From NCBI RefSeq assembly GCF_003994465.1, contig NZ_RZNX01000001.1:868001-932000 (forward strand): DNA of 64,000 bases, written 5' to 3'. Every line of letters begins with the position of its first letter. Positions within the stretch are counted from its first letter, which is position 1. Below the pieces are notes generated by a model, which ran no database searches, had not been told where the DNA came from, and saw only the letters and a program-made list of their open reading frames with translations. Source of the DNA: Paenibacillus zeisoli. Lineage in GTDB: Bacteria; Bacillota; Bacilli; Paenibacillales; Paenibacillaceae. Of this stretch, positions 52,994-61,804 are shown piece by piece. A program made the translations under genes and the position numbers.

Positions 52994-53740
52994 TTATTGT
53001 TCTGTCAAAATAATCGGGCCGTCTGCGGTAATCGCAACCGTATGTTCATACTGGGCGGACAGCTTCCCGTCTGCGGTGCGGGCTGTCCAGCCATCCTGAT
53101 CGATGCTGATGCGGTGCGTACCTTCATTAATCATCGGCTCAATTGTAAATACCATCCCTTCTTTCAAGCGGATTCCCTTCCCGGCTGCACCCACATGCTC
53201 GTAGTTAGGCTCTTCATGCAGGGAGCGACCAATACCATGGCCTAGTAAATCTCGCACAACCGAGAAACCGTTATTCTCCGCATGCTTCTGAATAGCGGAC
53301 ACCACATCCCCAAGCCGGTTACCCGGAACAGCCTGCTCGATACCCAGATACAGACATTCCCGTGTGACCCGCATCAGCTTCTGGGCAGGTTCGCTAACCT
53401 GACCCACTTCATAACACCAAGCCGAATCACCGAACCAGCCGTCACACTCCACCACGATATCAATCTTGGCGATATCCCCTTCCTTCAGCGGCGTTATGCC
53501 CGGGAAGCCATGAGCGACCACATCATTAACCGAAGCGCAAGTCTCCGCAGGGAACCCATTATATCCTTTGGTGAACTGCTTCCCACCCAGCTTAATAATA
53601 TGTTTAGCCACAAAGTCATTGATTTCCAAGGTAGTAACCCCAGGTGCGATCAGCTTTGCGATTTCACGGTGGCAGTCGGCCACAATTTCACTGGCCCTTC
53701 TCATAGCCTCGATGTCTTGTTTTGATTTCAGAATAATCAC
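52994..53740 (-). CDS. map: Methionine aminopeptidase, type I
   Basis: Removes N-terminal Met from nascent proteins. 248 aa from GTG 53740 (GAGAGGAG about 10 bp upstream; a longer frame overlaps the TetR gene and has no RBS). Metal ligands visible: KIDIVVECDGWFGDSAW (two Asp), GHGIGRSLHEEP (His), FTIEPM (Glu), YEHTVAIT (Glu). It follows a TetR gene by 22 bp. This is not the map gene of the ribosomal-protein cluster, so it is probably a second copy. Confidence 0.94.
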   Translation of the reverse strand: MIILKSKQDIEAMRRASEIVADCHREIAKLIAPGVTTLEINDFVAKHIIKLGGKQFTKGYNGFPAETCASVNDVVAHGFPGITPLKEGDIAKIDIVVECDGWFGDSAWCYEVGQVSEPAQKLMRVTRECLYLGIEQAVPGNRLGDVVSAIQKHAENNGFSVVRDLLGHGIGRSLHEEPNYEHVGAAGKGIRLKEGMVFTIEPMINEGTHRISIDQDGWTARTADGKLSAQYEHTVAITADGPIILTEQ

Positions 53741-53762
53741 AGTTATACGGCTCCTCTCATCT

Positions 53763-54335
53763 CTAAAAGCTGCCAAGCAGCAGTATTGCAATTTCTTGTT
53801 CATTCATATCAGCAGAGCGGCGGTACACCGATAGACCTGCACAGCCCACCAAACCGGCAATAATTAGAAAGGCCGATTCATCTGAACGCGGATCCTTGGT
53901 TATAGTTCCGAGCGCCTCGGCCAAAGGAGTAATCACACCCTGTCTGAACCTTTCCCTAAATACCGCCGCTTCCGGCTCAGGGAGTTCACGAAAATGCTCG
54001 CAAGCGAGCTTATAAAGAACAAAAAGGGAAGGATCCTTCCTCCACCTTCCCAGCAGAGCTATACCATAAGCTTTGACAGAACTGCCCTGACTTAGATAAT
54101 TCAGCCCCATTTTCTCAGCCTCATCCAAGGCCATGTTAAGAAGATCAGATAATAAATCATACTTATTCTTATAATAGTGATATACCGTGCCATAACCGAG
54201 ATCCGCAGCCGCAGCTATATCACGCATTTCCATATTTATCCCTTTAAGCACATACGTCTCGGCAGCTGCCCTCAAAATCTGTCCAATGCGGCGGGTACGG
54301 ATAGCTTCATTTTGCTCTTTGGTGCGAGGAGTCAA
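53763..54335 (-). CDS. TetR-family transcriptional regulator
   Basis: 190 aa. N-terminal HTH (GQILRAAAETYVLKGINMEMRDIAAAADLGYGTVYHYYKNKYDLL) with the expected TetR spacing; the C-terminal ligand domain is not assignable. The downstream map gene is 22 bp away on the same strand and probably co-transcribed. An unusual pairing; the regulator may control other genes. Confidence 0.88.
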   Translation of the reverse strand: MTPRTKEQNEAIRTRRIGQILRAAAETYVLKGINMEMRDIAAAADLGYGTVYHYYKNKYDLLSDLLNMALDEAEKMGLNYLSQGSSVKAYGIALLGRWRKDPSLFVLYKLACEHFRELPEPEAAVFRERFRQGVITPLAEALGTITKDPRSDESAFLIIAGLVGCAGLSVYRRSADMNEQEIAILLLGSF

Positions 54336-54454
54336 GCAGTCATCCCCCTTTCTTTTTTGACCTACTTACATGTCAATATAAAATTACACCCAATTGGACA
54401 AAATAGCAATCAGCCATATCCCACGAGCCCGCTTAATCCTTATATAGAACCAAG

Positions 54455-54478
54455 TAAGCCCGGTCATTAATGCACCGG
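54455..54478. terminator. Hairpin between the TetR gene and the 60-aa gene
   Basis: GCCCGGT/ACCGGGC stem with ATTAAT core. The minus-strand tail is TTACTTGG, so it is a weak terminator of the 60-aa gene at best. Confidence 0.45.
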
Positions 54479-54489
54479 GCCGGGGAGAA

Positions 54490-54672
54490 TTACTTATAAT
54501 TATTTTGCTCCGTTTTATGAAACTTTTCATTGTCTGTTCTGAGCATTTCTTTCCGTCTGTCATTCTTCTGCTGCTGGAATTGCTGGGCCTGCTGACTCGT
54601 TACCGGCGTGGTTTCCAGCTCCTTTACCGTGTTGATCAGGTTTTTATCAGGATGAATAGAACTTGAGCTCAT
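54490..54672 (-). CDS. Small hydrophilic Gln/Lys-rich protein of unknown function
   Basis: 60 aa, no hydrophobic segment, rich in Gln, Lys, Asn, Ser (TSQQAQQFQQQKNDRRKE). RBS GAGGAGA 7 bp before ATG supports expression. I do not recognise it. It lies among sporulation genes (spoVIF upstream) and has the composition of small spore or stress proteins, but it lacks the alpha/beta SASP signature. Confidence 0.6.
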   Translation of the reverse strand: MSSSSIHPDKNLINTVKELETTPVTSQQAQQFQQQKNDRRKEMLRTDNEKFHKTEQNNYK

Positions 54673-54810
54673 ACTGAAGTCTCCTCTCTTTACTGCGATT
54701 AGTGAACGTAGTTCATGTGTTATTGTCCCAGATCACAGATCAGAGTATTCGTTGTTTAATGAAAGCTCCATCAGTCCATTATTTTAAGCCGTCATTCCTT
54801 TATTTCATAA

Positions 54811-54848
54811 CAAAACAAGCCGACCCCGGCAGAACCGGGTATCAGCTT
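54811..54848 (-). terminator. Terminator of spoVIF
   Basis: Minus strand: AAGCTGATACCCGG with CCGGGGTCGGCTT (few mismatches), 5-nt loop, then GTTTTGTT. It lies 24 bp after the spoVIF stop. Confidence 0.75.
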
Positions 54849-54871
54849 GAAGTGTTAAAGCACCTGCAAAT

Positions 54872-55159
54872 TTACCTGAACATTCCCCACAGCTTAATCA
54901 GGTGAAATGTATTTTTCGGGTCAATTTTCTGAGTGATGACGAACTGAACCATTTGCTGCTCCTGAACCGAGGACAATCTCTCATTCAGGATCACCGCAGC
55001 AGATCTCACCAGCCTGTGTACTTTGGCCGGATCCTGCAAATCTCCCTTGGTAAGGTTCTCCGTTAGCTGCTTCACTCGATCCTTGACGGCCTTGTTCTTC
55101 ATCTTGAGCTTAACCCGATCAACAAGCTGCGGACTGATTCCAAACTGCTGATAATTCAA
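54872..55159 (-). CDS. spoVIF: Stage VI sporulation protein F-like
   Basis: 95 aa, helical, no membrane segment. Blocks KAVKDRVKQLTENLTKGDLQDPAKVHRLVRSAAVILN and VQFVITQKIDP fit the SpoVIF/YjcC family needed for late spore-coat assembly. TTG start with GGAGG 12 bp upstream. Monocistronic, with its own terminator, 140 bp from recG. The assignment rests on resemblance of a short protein. Confidence 0.72.
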   Translation of the reverse strand: MNYQQFGISPQLVDRVKLKMKNKAVKDRVKQLTENLTKGDLQDPAKVHRLVRSAAVILNERLSSVQEQQMVQFVITQKIDPKNTFHLIKLWGMFR

Positions 55160-55299
55160 AGCGGCTTCTCACCTCCCGTCCGTCACTGTTCTAATATATG
55201 ACGGCAGGAGAGCATATAGTGCACCAAAATGCCTTTTCTCGAGAACCATTTCGCACTCACAGCCAATGAATAATTCTCAAGTTCAGGCTCACATAGTCA

Positions 55300-57345
55300 C
55301 TAATCGATCAGCTCACCTTGCAAAACCTGCTCCCGCTGCAAATAATGCCGCAGCGGGCTGTACACGGGCGAAGTCCAGAACGCTTCTTCGCCCACCAGCG
55401 AGGCGGCATCCTCCCTCGCCTCCTCAAGCACTGCGAAATCGCTGACCATGTCCGCGATTCGGAACTCCGGCACGCCGCTCTGCTTCGTGCCGAAGAAATC
55501 GCCGGGACCGCGAAGCGCAAGGTCCCGCCGGGCCACTTCGAAGCCGTCGTCCGTGTCGGTCATGACCTTCATCCGCTCCTGACCTACCTCCGACTTCGGA
55601 TCTGCGATGAGCACGCAGTAGGAGGCGTGCTCCCCCCGGCCAACCCGGCCGCGAAGCTGGTGAAGCTGGGACAAGCCGAACCGGTCGGCGTCCATAATAA
55701 TCATCAGCGTCGCATTGGGAACGTCTACGCCGACCTCGACCACGGTCGTCGAGACGAGGAGCTGCACCTCGTTCGCATAGAACTCGCGCATTACTTCTTC
55801 CTTCTCGGCCGCCGTCATCCGGCCGTGCAGCAGACCTACCTTGAAGTCCGGGAAGGCCTGCGACATCGACACATAGAGGTCGATGGCATTCTGCACATCC
55901 AGCTTCTCGGACTCCTCAATCAGCGGGCAGATCAGGTAAGCCTGACGCCCCTGCTCGATCTCGCGCGAGATGAATCCAAGCACCCGATCCATCTTGTCAT
56001 GTTTGACCCAGTAGGAAGAAATAGGCTTTCTTCCTTTGGGACGCTCGGACAGTGTCGACACATCCATATCGCCAAAAGCCGTGATGGCCAGCGTCCGGGG
56101 AATCGGCGTAGCCGTCATCGTGAGGACATCCGGGTTGAACCCTTTTCGCCGCAGAATGCTGCGCTGATTCACGCCGAATCGGTGCTGTTCATCTGTGACG
56201 ACAAGACTTAAGCTGCGGAAGTACACTTCCTCCTGTATCAGGGCATGGGTGCCCACCACCACATCAACCAGACCCATTTGCAGAGCACCAAGCAGGTCCT
56301 TGCGCCGCCTTCCCGTTACACTTCCCGTAAGCAGGCCTACGGTAATCCCGTACGGCTCGAACAGCTTCGTGAGCGACCTCACATGCTGCTCTGCCAGAAT
56401 TTCAGTCGGTACCATGAAGGCCCCCTGGTGGCCTGACTTGACGGCAGCATATAGCGCAACAGCCGCGATGACCGTCTTCCCGGAGCCAACATCCCCCTGC
56501 AGCAGACGATTCATACAGAAAGGGGAGCGCATATCCTTCAGAATCTCCAGCTCCACCTTCTTCTGAGCATCCGTCAGTTCAAACGGAAGACTCCGGACGA
56601 ACTCCCTGACCGTGGCATTATCTGCCGTGTGCTGAACGCCATCCATCCGTTCATGATTCATGGCCCGGTATGCCTGAAGCTTCAGCTGGAAGAGGAACAA
56701 CTCTTCATACACCATGCGCTTGCGCGCCTCCTGTCCTTCTTCACTGTCCTGCGGCTGATGAATGCGTAGAATCGCATGCTTTCGTGGCATTAGCTCATAC
56801 TTACGGACAAGGTCTTCCGGCAGAATCTCCGGGATCATCTCTCCGAACTGGACCAGAGCTTGTCCTACCGTCTTACGCATCCAGGCTTGGGTGATATTGC
56901 CTCCCACGGAATAGACAGGCTGTAAGCTTCCGCTGCGGATTACTCCCTTATCCGGAAATTCCGAATCCGAGACGGTCATTTGCGCACGGCGTTGGTCCCA
57001 TTTGCCTGTAAGTGTAATTTCCCGACCGGGAGTTAGCTGATCCTTCAGGAAATGCCGATTGAACCAAGTTGCCGTGAACATCCACTCATCAGCCATCACT
57101 TTACAGGTCAATCTGGATTTTTTGCCATACCGCTGAAGTACCGGAAGTCCCATAATCTTGGCTTGTACCGTTACCTTCTCCCCGTCCTTCACTTCACTTA
57201 ACGAACGAAGCCGGTAATCCTCATAACGAAACGGATAATATTCAAGTAAATCTTGTACCGTAAAGACGCCAAAGGCGTGAAGCTCCCCCTCTTTGAGAGC
57301 ACTCACGCCGCTGACCTGCTTCACGGATATCGTACTGATATCCAT
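55300..57345 (-). CDS. recG: ATP-dependent DNA helicase RecG
   Basis: Remodels stalled forks and Holliday junctions. 681 aa, full length. N-terminal wedge/OB domain (residues 50-150), Walker A LLQGDVGSGKTVIA near residue 285, DEQH box VVTDEQHRFG, motif VI HQLRGRVGRGEHASYC, and the C-terminal TRG-type region (LALRGPGDFFGTKQSG). It starts 15 bp after degV. GC content is visibly higher in its second half than in its neighbours. Confidence 0.97.
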   Translation of the reverse strand: MDISTISVKQVSGVSALKEGELHAFGVFTVQDLLEYYPFRYEDYRLRSLSEVKDGEKVTVQAKIMGLPVLQRYGKKSRLTCKVMADEWMFTATWFNRHFLKDQLTPGREITLTGKWDQRRAQMTVSDSEFPDKGVIRSGSLQPVYSVGGNITQAWMRKTVGQALVQFGEMIPEILPEDLVRKYELMPRKHAILRIHQPQDSEEGQEARKRMVYEELFLFQLKLQAYRAMNHERMDGVQHTADNATVREFVRSLPFELTDAQKKVELEILKDMRSPFCMNRLLQGDVGSGKTVIAAVALYAAVKSGHQGAFMVPTEILAEQHVRSLTKLFEPYGITVGLLTGSVTGRRRKDLLGALQMGLVDVVVGTHALIQEEVYFRSLSLVVTDEQHRFGVNQRSILRRKGFNPDVLTMTATPIPRTLAITAFGDMDVSTLSERPKGRKPISSYWVKHDKMDRVLGFISREIEQGRQAYLICPLIEESEKLDVQNAIDLYVSMSQAFPDFKVGLLHGRMTAAEKEEVMREFYANEVQLLVSTTVVEVGVDVPNATLMIIMDADRFGLSQLHQLRGRVGRGEHASYCVLIADPKSEVGQERMKVMTDTDDGFEVARRDLALRGPGDFFGTKQSGVPEFRIADMVSDFAVLEEAREDAASLVGEEAFWTSPVYSPLRHYLQREQVLQGELID

Positions 57346-57360
57346 ATTTAATCCCTCACT

Positions 57361-58227
57361 TTATGCCGGCCAGACGAATACCGCCACAATACCCGGACCC
57401 ACATGGGTTCCTACCACTGCGCCAATATCCGTCCGCACCACTTCATGCAGCGTGAAATGCTGTGACATTTCGTGCACGATATCTTCGGCAGTCTCCGGAT
57501 TAACCCCGTCACAGACTGCAATATTCAGATCCTTATGCTCGCCAAAATCCTTTCGGAACAGCTCGACGATACGTAATACTGCCTTCTTGCGTCCCCGAGC
57601 CTTATCTACCGGATAAATTACGCCTTCCTCATCCACGGAGAGAATCGGCTTCACATTTAGGACTGTACCTATGATAGCCGCACCCTTGCGAATACGTCCG
57701 CCTTTTTGTAAATATTCCAGTGTATCCACTAGGAAATACAACCGGCGGACCTGACGAAGCCGTTCCACCTCATCTATAATATCTTGAACTGAAGCTCCAT
57801 TAGCCGCAAGCCTTGCAGCCGCAACCACCTGAAGTCCAAATCCATAAGAGGCGCAGCGAGAATCAATGATCGTAATATCCGCTGTCATGCCCTCTTCTTC
57901 CATCATGGATTTAGCCAAAAGTGCGGATTGATATGTGCCGCTCATCCCCGAAGAAATATGAATAGAAATAATAGATGCACCCGGGTGCTGATCCAGCAGA
58001 TCTTGATAGACATTTACGTACTGGGCAGGAGACGTCTGGGAAGTTGTAGGGAGCTCGGGTGACTTTGTTAACCTGTCATAGAATTCGGCCGGCGTAATGT
58101 CAACCCCTTCTACAAAGGATTGTTCTTTAAAGTTCACCGTCATCGGGATGACATGGATGCCGTACTCTGAAACCGTCTTTTGCGGAATATCCGCCGTACT
58201 GTCGGTAACAATAATAATATGATTCAT
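57361..58227 (-). CDS. DegV-family fatty acid-binding protein (FakB type)
   Basis: Presents a fatty acid to the kinase FakA. 288 aa from MNHIIIVTDST (GGAGGG about 10 bp upstream; 15 extra upstream codons rejected). Family motifs: VTDSTADIP, TSQTSPAQYVNVYQDLL, ISSGMSGTYQSA, and the C-terminal GAVVGTHVGPG. It directly follows the fakA-like gene, the standard pairing. Confidence 0.92.
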   Translation of the reverse strand: MNHIIIVTDSTADIPQKTVSEYGIHVIPMTVNFKEQSFVEGVDITPAEFYDRLTKSPELPTTSQTSPAQYVNVYQDLLDQHPGASIISIHISSGMSGTYQSALLAKSMMEEEGMTADITIIDSRCASYGFGLQVVAAARLAANGASVQDIIDEVERLRQVRRLYFLVDTLEYLQKGGRIRKGAAIIGTVLNVKPILSVDEEGVIYPVDKARGRKKAVLRIVELFRKDFGEHKDLNIAVCDGVNPETAEDIVHEMSQHFTLHEVVRTDIGAVVGTHVGPGIVAVFVWPA

Positions 58228-58277
58228 TTCAGAAATACCCTCCGTCCCGTCCTCTGAACGTTCTCCCAACAAACCAA

Positions 58278-60059
58278 TCAGGATTCAACAGAGAATAAAT
58301 AGTAATAGATCGGCTGACCGCCCTCGTGAACTTCTACCTCAGCATCAGGATAATTCTCCTTCAGCCAGTTCGACAGCAGCAGGGTATCATCCTTACTTGC
58401 CTCTTCACCAGTCAGGATGGTCAGAATTTCATCACCGCTTACGAGCATCTTTTGGAGCAGTGACTCACATGTCTGAAGAAGACCCTCTTCCGTAGACACA
58501 ATCTTGGAATCTTCAATACCTATATAATGACCTGCTTTAATCTCCAAATCATCAAAATGAGTATCGCGCACCGCATAAGTAACCTGACCGGTCTTCACAT
58601 GGCCCACTGCGGCAAGCATGCTGTCCGTGTTAATCTGGACACTCTCTTCTTCCTGGAATGCGAATGCTGCTGCAATCCCCTGAGGAATACTCTTGCTTGG
58701 AATAACTGTGACACTACGTTCCCCTTCAAGCAGATCACGTGCCTGCTGCGCGGCCAAAACGATATTAGAGTTATTAGGGAGCACAAATACGTGCTGGGCA
58801 GAGATCGAATTAATCGCATTGACGAAATCCTCGGTGCTTGGATTCATCGTCTGTCCTCCGGACAGCACAGCATCTACCCCAAGACTTGTGAAAATATCAG
58901 CGATTCCCTGGCCCGAGGCCACCGCGATAAATCCGTACGGAGCCATTTCGTCAGCCGGTTGTACAGCGGGTTCAGCCACCCAAGCCTTCTCAGCCGGAAT
59001 CTCGGCGAAGACTTCCGGAGCTGGAGCGATATCCATACCTGCCGATAACAAATCACGATGCTGCTCTCTCATATTCAGAATATGAATTTGCGTGATCTCG
59101 CCATAACGCAGGGCCAAATTCAGAACTTCCCCAGGCGCTTTGGAGTGAACGTGCACCTTAATGACTTCATCGTCCGCAATCACGATGATGGAATCTCCGT
59201 TAACAGCCAGAGCTTGCCGGAACTGATTCTCATCAAACCTAGTCCCTTTCGCATCGCCCAATTGGCGATTTATGAAGAATTCCATGTCATACAGGAACTC
59301 GATATCCTCCGTCTCCAATCTGGACTGTGCAGATCCAGGCGCTTCGGGGACAGTCTTGAAGACCGGATGGCTTTCTGTACGAGCCTCAGAGCCGAATGCT
59401 TGTCCGCGGGCTTCCGTGAAAGGCGCTGCAGCATGGATATTATTAGAGAGATAATCAAAGAAACCTTGGTAAATGTATACCAGACCCTGTCCACCGGAAT
59501 CCACGACGCCAACTTGTTTCAGTACAGGCAGCTGCTCAGGTGTATGGGCAAGAGCTTCTTTCGCCTTAGCTAGAACTTCTGTCATTAGCTCCACGATATC
59601 CGTCGTGCGGCGGGCATAATGAACGGCATGTTTAGCAGCTTCCTTGGCCACAGTAAGAATGGTCCCTTCCACCGGCTTAACGACCGCCTTATACGCCGTG
59701 TCTACGCCGCTTTGCAGAGCCGAGGCGAATTGAATCGTATTCAATTCTTCATAAGATGCCGAATAACGGCTGAAGCCCCGGAATAACTGGGACAGAATAA
59801 CGCCGGAATTTCCGCGTGCTCCCATCAGTAATCCCTTGGACAACACGGCTGCCCTGCTTCCGACACCCCCACTGCCGCCGCTGCGGGTTAACTCCGCCAC
59901 GCCTGCAGTCATTGTCAGATTCATATTTGTACCGGTATCCCCATCCGGAACCGGGAACACATTAAGGGAATTCACGTGTTCCGCATGCTGCTGAAGTTGA
60001 GCAGCACCGGCCAATACCATTGCTGAAAAATCTGTTCCATTTAGAGAACGCTTACTCAA
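58278..60059 (-). CDS. fakA: Fatty acid kinase FakA (YloV/DAK2-domain protein)
   Basis: Phosphorylates FakB-bound fatty acids for phospholipid synthesis. 593 aa: N-terminal DAK2 domain (NVFPVPDGDTGTNMNLTM with the metal-binding Asp residues; GARGNSGVILSQLFRGFS), a middle domain (DSIIVIADDEVIKVHVHSKAPGEVL) and a C-terminal DegV-like region. 15 bp after yloU, followed by the degV gene. Confidence 0.93.
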   Translation of the reverse strand: MSKRSLNGTDFSAMVLAGAAQLQQHAEHVNSLNVFPVPDGDTGTNMNLTMTAGVAELTRSGGSGGVGSRAAVLSKGLLMGARGNSGVILSQLFRGFSRYSASYEELNTIQFASALQSGVDTAYKAVVKPVEGTILTVAKEAAKHAVHYARRTTDIVELMTEVLAKAKEALAHTPEQLPVLKQVGVVDSGGQGLVYIYQGFFDYLSNNIHAAAPFTEARGQAFGSEARTESHPVFKTVPEAPGSAQSRLETEDIEFLYDMEFFINRQLGDAKGTRFDENQFRQALAVNGDSIIVIADDEVIKVHVHSKAPGEVLNLALRYGEITQIHILNMREQHRDLLSAGMDIAPAPEVFAEIPAEKAWVAEPAVQPADEMAPYGFIAVASGQGIADIFTSLGVDAVLSGGQTMNPSTEDFVNAINSISAQHVFVLPNNSNIVLAAQQARDLLEGERSVTVIPSKSIPQGIAAAFAFQEEESVQINTDSMLAAVGHVKTGQVTYAVRDTHFDDLEIKAGHYIGIEDSKIVSTEEGLLQTCESLLQKMLVSGDEILTILTGEEASKDDTLLLSNWLKENYPDAEVEVHEGGQPIYYYLFSVES

Positions 60060-60074
60060 TGAGAAATCCCCTTC

Positions 60075-60434
60075 CTAGCTTGATACACGTACGCCCTGGA
60101 CTACAATATTCACTTCATCGACTTGAAGTCCAACTATATCGTTCAATACGTATTTGACTCTTTGTTGGATGTTATGGGCCACCTCGGATATCTTGATCCC
60201 ATAAATGACTATAATATATAGATTGATTACGATTCTATTGTTATCAGGTTTCACTTCTACTCCGCGGGTAAGATTCTCCCGTCCAAGCAGTTCTGCAATA
60301 CCGTCTTTAAATTGCTTTCGGCTTGCCATCCCCACGAGTCCATAACATTCCATGGCGGCTGATCCGGCAATTACCGCTACCGCTTCATCCGAGATATCAA
60401 TTTGTCCATATTCGGTATTCAGTTCAATAGCCAC
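60075..60434 (-). CDS. yloU: Asp23/Gls24-family protein YloU
   Basis: 119 aa. Asp23 fold with AVIAGSAAMECYGLVGMASR and KVRPDNNRIVINLYIIV-type blocks (GVEVKPDNNRIVINLYI). Associated in Firmicutes with envelope stress and with the FakA operon. First gene of the yloU-fakA-degV-recG run. It is divergent from rpmB across a 193-bp gap. Confidence 0.92.
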   Translation of the reverse strand: MAIELNTEYGQIDISDEAVAVIAGSAAMECYGLVGMASRKQFKDGIAELLGRENLTRGVEVKPDNNRIVINLYIIVIYGIKISEVAHNIQQRVKYVLNDIVGLQVDEVNIVVQGVRVSS

Positions 60435-60547
60435 TTTCCTTCACTCCTCCCTTAAAAATATTATGGACTATTCAACATTGTACTATAAGAAGAAGGAGAA
60501 ATAAATAAAAGAAGACCTGGGTCCTTCAAATAAAGTTAGCTAATCGG

Positions 60548-60577
60548 TTGACGAAGCTTTTTTTGCTGTGATATGAT
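60548..60577 (+). promoter_or_regulatory. Promoter of rpmB
   Basis: TTGACG (60548-60553), 18 bp, TATGAT (60572-60577), preceded by TGTGA. It predicts a start about 45 bp before the GTG of rpmB. Confidence 0.78.
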
Positions 60578-60627
60578 ATTCGAGTATTGTTTTATGCAGG
60601 TGTATTGGAACAAGGAGGTGTAATTTC

Positions 60628-60816
60628 GTGTCACGTAAATGTTATGTAACAGGCAAAAAGCCTAGCACAGGTAACCATGTATCTCACGCTAACAACCGTA
60701 ACCGCCGTACTTGGGGCGTTAACGTCCAAAAGGTCCGCATTCTGGTAAACGGTAAACCAAAACGCGTTTATGTCAGCACTCGCGCTTTGAAATCCGGTAA
60801 AGTTACCCGCGTGTAA
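60628..60816 (+). CDS. rpmB: 50S ribosomal protein L28
   Basis: 62 aa, GTG start with AAGGAGGTG 7 bp upstream. Typical L28: [26 protein letters not shown] split as [11 protein letters not shown] and [13 protein letters not shown], then [23 protein letters not shown]. Only one Cys remains of the zinc-binding form, so this is the Cys-poor version. Own promoter and terminator. Confidence 0.97.
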   Translation: MSRKCYVTGKKPSTGNHVSHANNRNRRTWGVNVQKVRILVNGKPKRVYVSTRALKSGKVTRV

Positions 60817-60837
60817 TCTTCAACCAGGCATATAGAC

Positions 60838-60870
60838 AAAAAGCACCTTTTTCATAAGAGGTGCTTTTTT
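60838..60870. terminator. Bidirectional terminator between rpmB and spoVM
   Basis: AAAAAGCACCT with AGGTGCTTTTT (11-bp stem) and T runs on both strands. It ends rpmB (plus) and spoVM (minus). Confidence 0.88.
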
Positions 60871-60880
60871 AATGTCTTTT

Positions 60881-60961
60881 TTAGTTCTTATGAAATGTAT
60901 TCAGAACGGCCTTCACAAAACCTCCCAAAAATTTAGGCAACTTAAATGTGTAAAACTTCAT
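60881..60961 (-). CDS. spoVM: Stage V sporulation protein M
   Basis: 26-aa amphipathic helix peptide that recognises the curved forespore membrane and anchors SpoIVA. It reads MKFYTFKLPKFLGG at the N-terminus and ends in NTFHKN. This aligns with B. subtilis SpoVM (MKFYTIKLPKFLGG..) over its length, including the conserved Pro9. RBS GGGGAGGG 6 bp before ATG. It sits between rpe and rpmB, as in Bacillus. Its own transcript lies between two terminators. Confidence 0.95.
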   Translation of the reverse strand: MKFYTFKLPKFLGGFVKAVLNTFHKN

Positions 60962-61035
60962 TATTCACCCTCCCCATACTTCCCATGCTTACTTTATTCT
61001 ATGACTCGAACCCACATCATGTGTGCTCCGTTCAC

Positions 61036-61073
61036 AAAAAAAAAGGTTACATGAGAACCTTAGCTCATGTAAC
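61036..61073 (-). terminator. Terminator of the prkC-rsgA-rpe run
   Basis: Minus strand: perfect 10-bp stem GTTACATGAG/CTCATGTAAC, 8-nt loop, then C and nine T. It is 67 bp after the rpe stop. Confidence 0.9.
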
Positions 61074-61140
61074 ACAATTTTATGCGCCTTACGCCTGCCC
61101 TATTCCTTCAAACCAGGCTGGAGGTCGTCCCTATTTTCAC

Positions 61141-61800
61141 TTACACACGTACACTGTTACGGATTTCGGCAATGGCTCCGGCACGGTCAGGACGGCCGAA
61201 CACCGCACTTCCAGCGACCAGAACCTCAGCACCAGCCTCTACGACGAGCGGCGCAGTCTGGGCAGTAATTCCGCCATCTACCTCGATAAGCAGGTCTTTC
61301 AGCCCCTGCTGCTGCTTAATTTCGTTCAGCTCGCGGATTTTGCGAACCGTACCTGAAATGAAGGACTGCCCGCCAAAGCCAGGATTTACGGTCATAACGA
61401 GTACCAGATCAAGATCTTCAATCACTTCTGACAAGACAGATACCGGTGTTCCTGGGTTAATCGCTACGCCTGCCTTAACTCCCTGCTCTTTAATCAGATG
61501 GATCACCCGGTGCAGATGAACACAAGCTTCAGCGTGTACAGTAATCAGGTCAGCCCCAGCTTTTGCAAATGCAGGTATGTAAGCATCCGGATTCTCAATC
61601 ATGAGGTGAACATCCATAAACAAATTGGTATGGGGCTTGATGGCCTCCACAACCAGCGGACCCAAGGTGATATTAGGGACAAAATGTCCATCCATGACAT
61701 CCACATGGAGCCACTCGGCTCCCGCTTGTTCCACTTCAGCAATTTCTTGGCCCAATTTAGCGAAATCCGCAGATAAAATAGACGGTGCAATATAGATCAC
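61141..61800 (-). CDS. rpe: Ribulose-phosphate 3-epimerase
   Basis: Pentose phosphate enzyme interconverting ribulose-5-P and xylulose-5-P. 219 aa TIM barrel. Motifs: IAPSILSADFAKL, HVDVMDGHFVPNIT (metal His/Asp), MDVHLMI, VMTVNPGFGGQSFI, and EVDGGI. It starts 4 bp after rsgA, so the two are co-translated. Confidence 0.97.
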   Translation of the reverse strand: MIYIAPSILSADFAKLGQEIAEVEQAGAEWLHVDVMDGHFVPNITLGPLVVEAIKPHTNLFMDVHLMIENPDAYIPAFAKAGADLITVHAEACVHLHRVIHLIKEQGVKAGVAINPGTPVSVLSEVIEDLDLVLVMTVNPGFGGQSFISGTVRKIRELNEIKQQQGLKDLLIEVDGGITAQTAPLVVEAGAEVLVAGSAVFGRPDRAGAIAEIRNSVRV

Positions 61801-61804
61801 TTGA

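Noticed and set aside
54702-54905. 67-codon open frame over the spoVIF terminator
   Set aside because: It runs through the terminator and the spoVIF 3' end in antisense; no RBS.
55318-56211. 297-codon open frame opposite recG
   Set aside because: Antisense shadow in a GC-rich stretch of recG; composition (Arg/His-rich) is not protein-like.
61000-61025. tRNA T-arm-like string GTGGGTTCGAGTC on the minus strand
   Set aside because: The following bases do not pair with the 5' stem and no acceptor or anticodon arm is found; it is only part of the spoVM upstream region.
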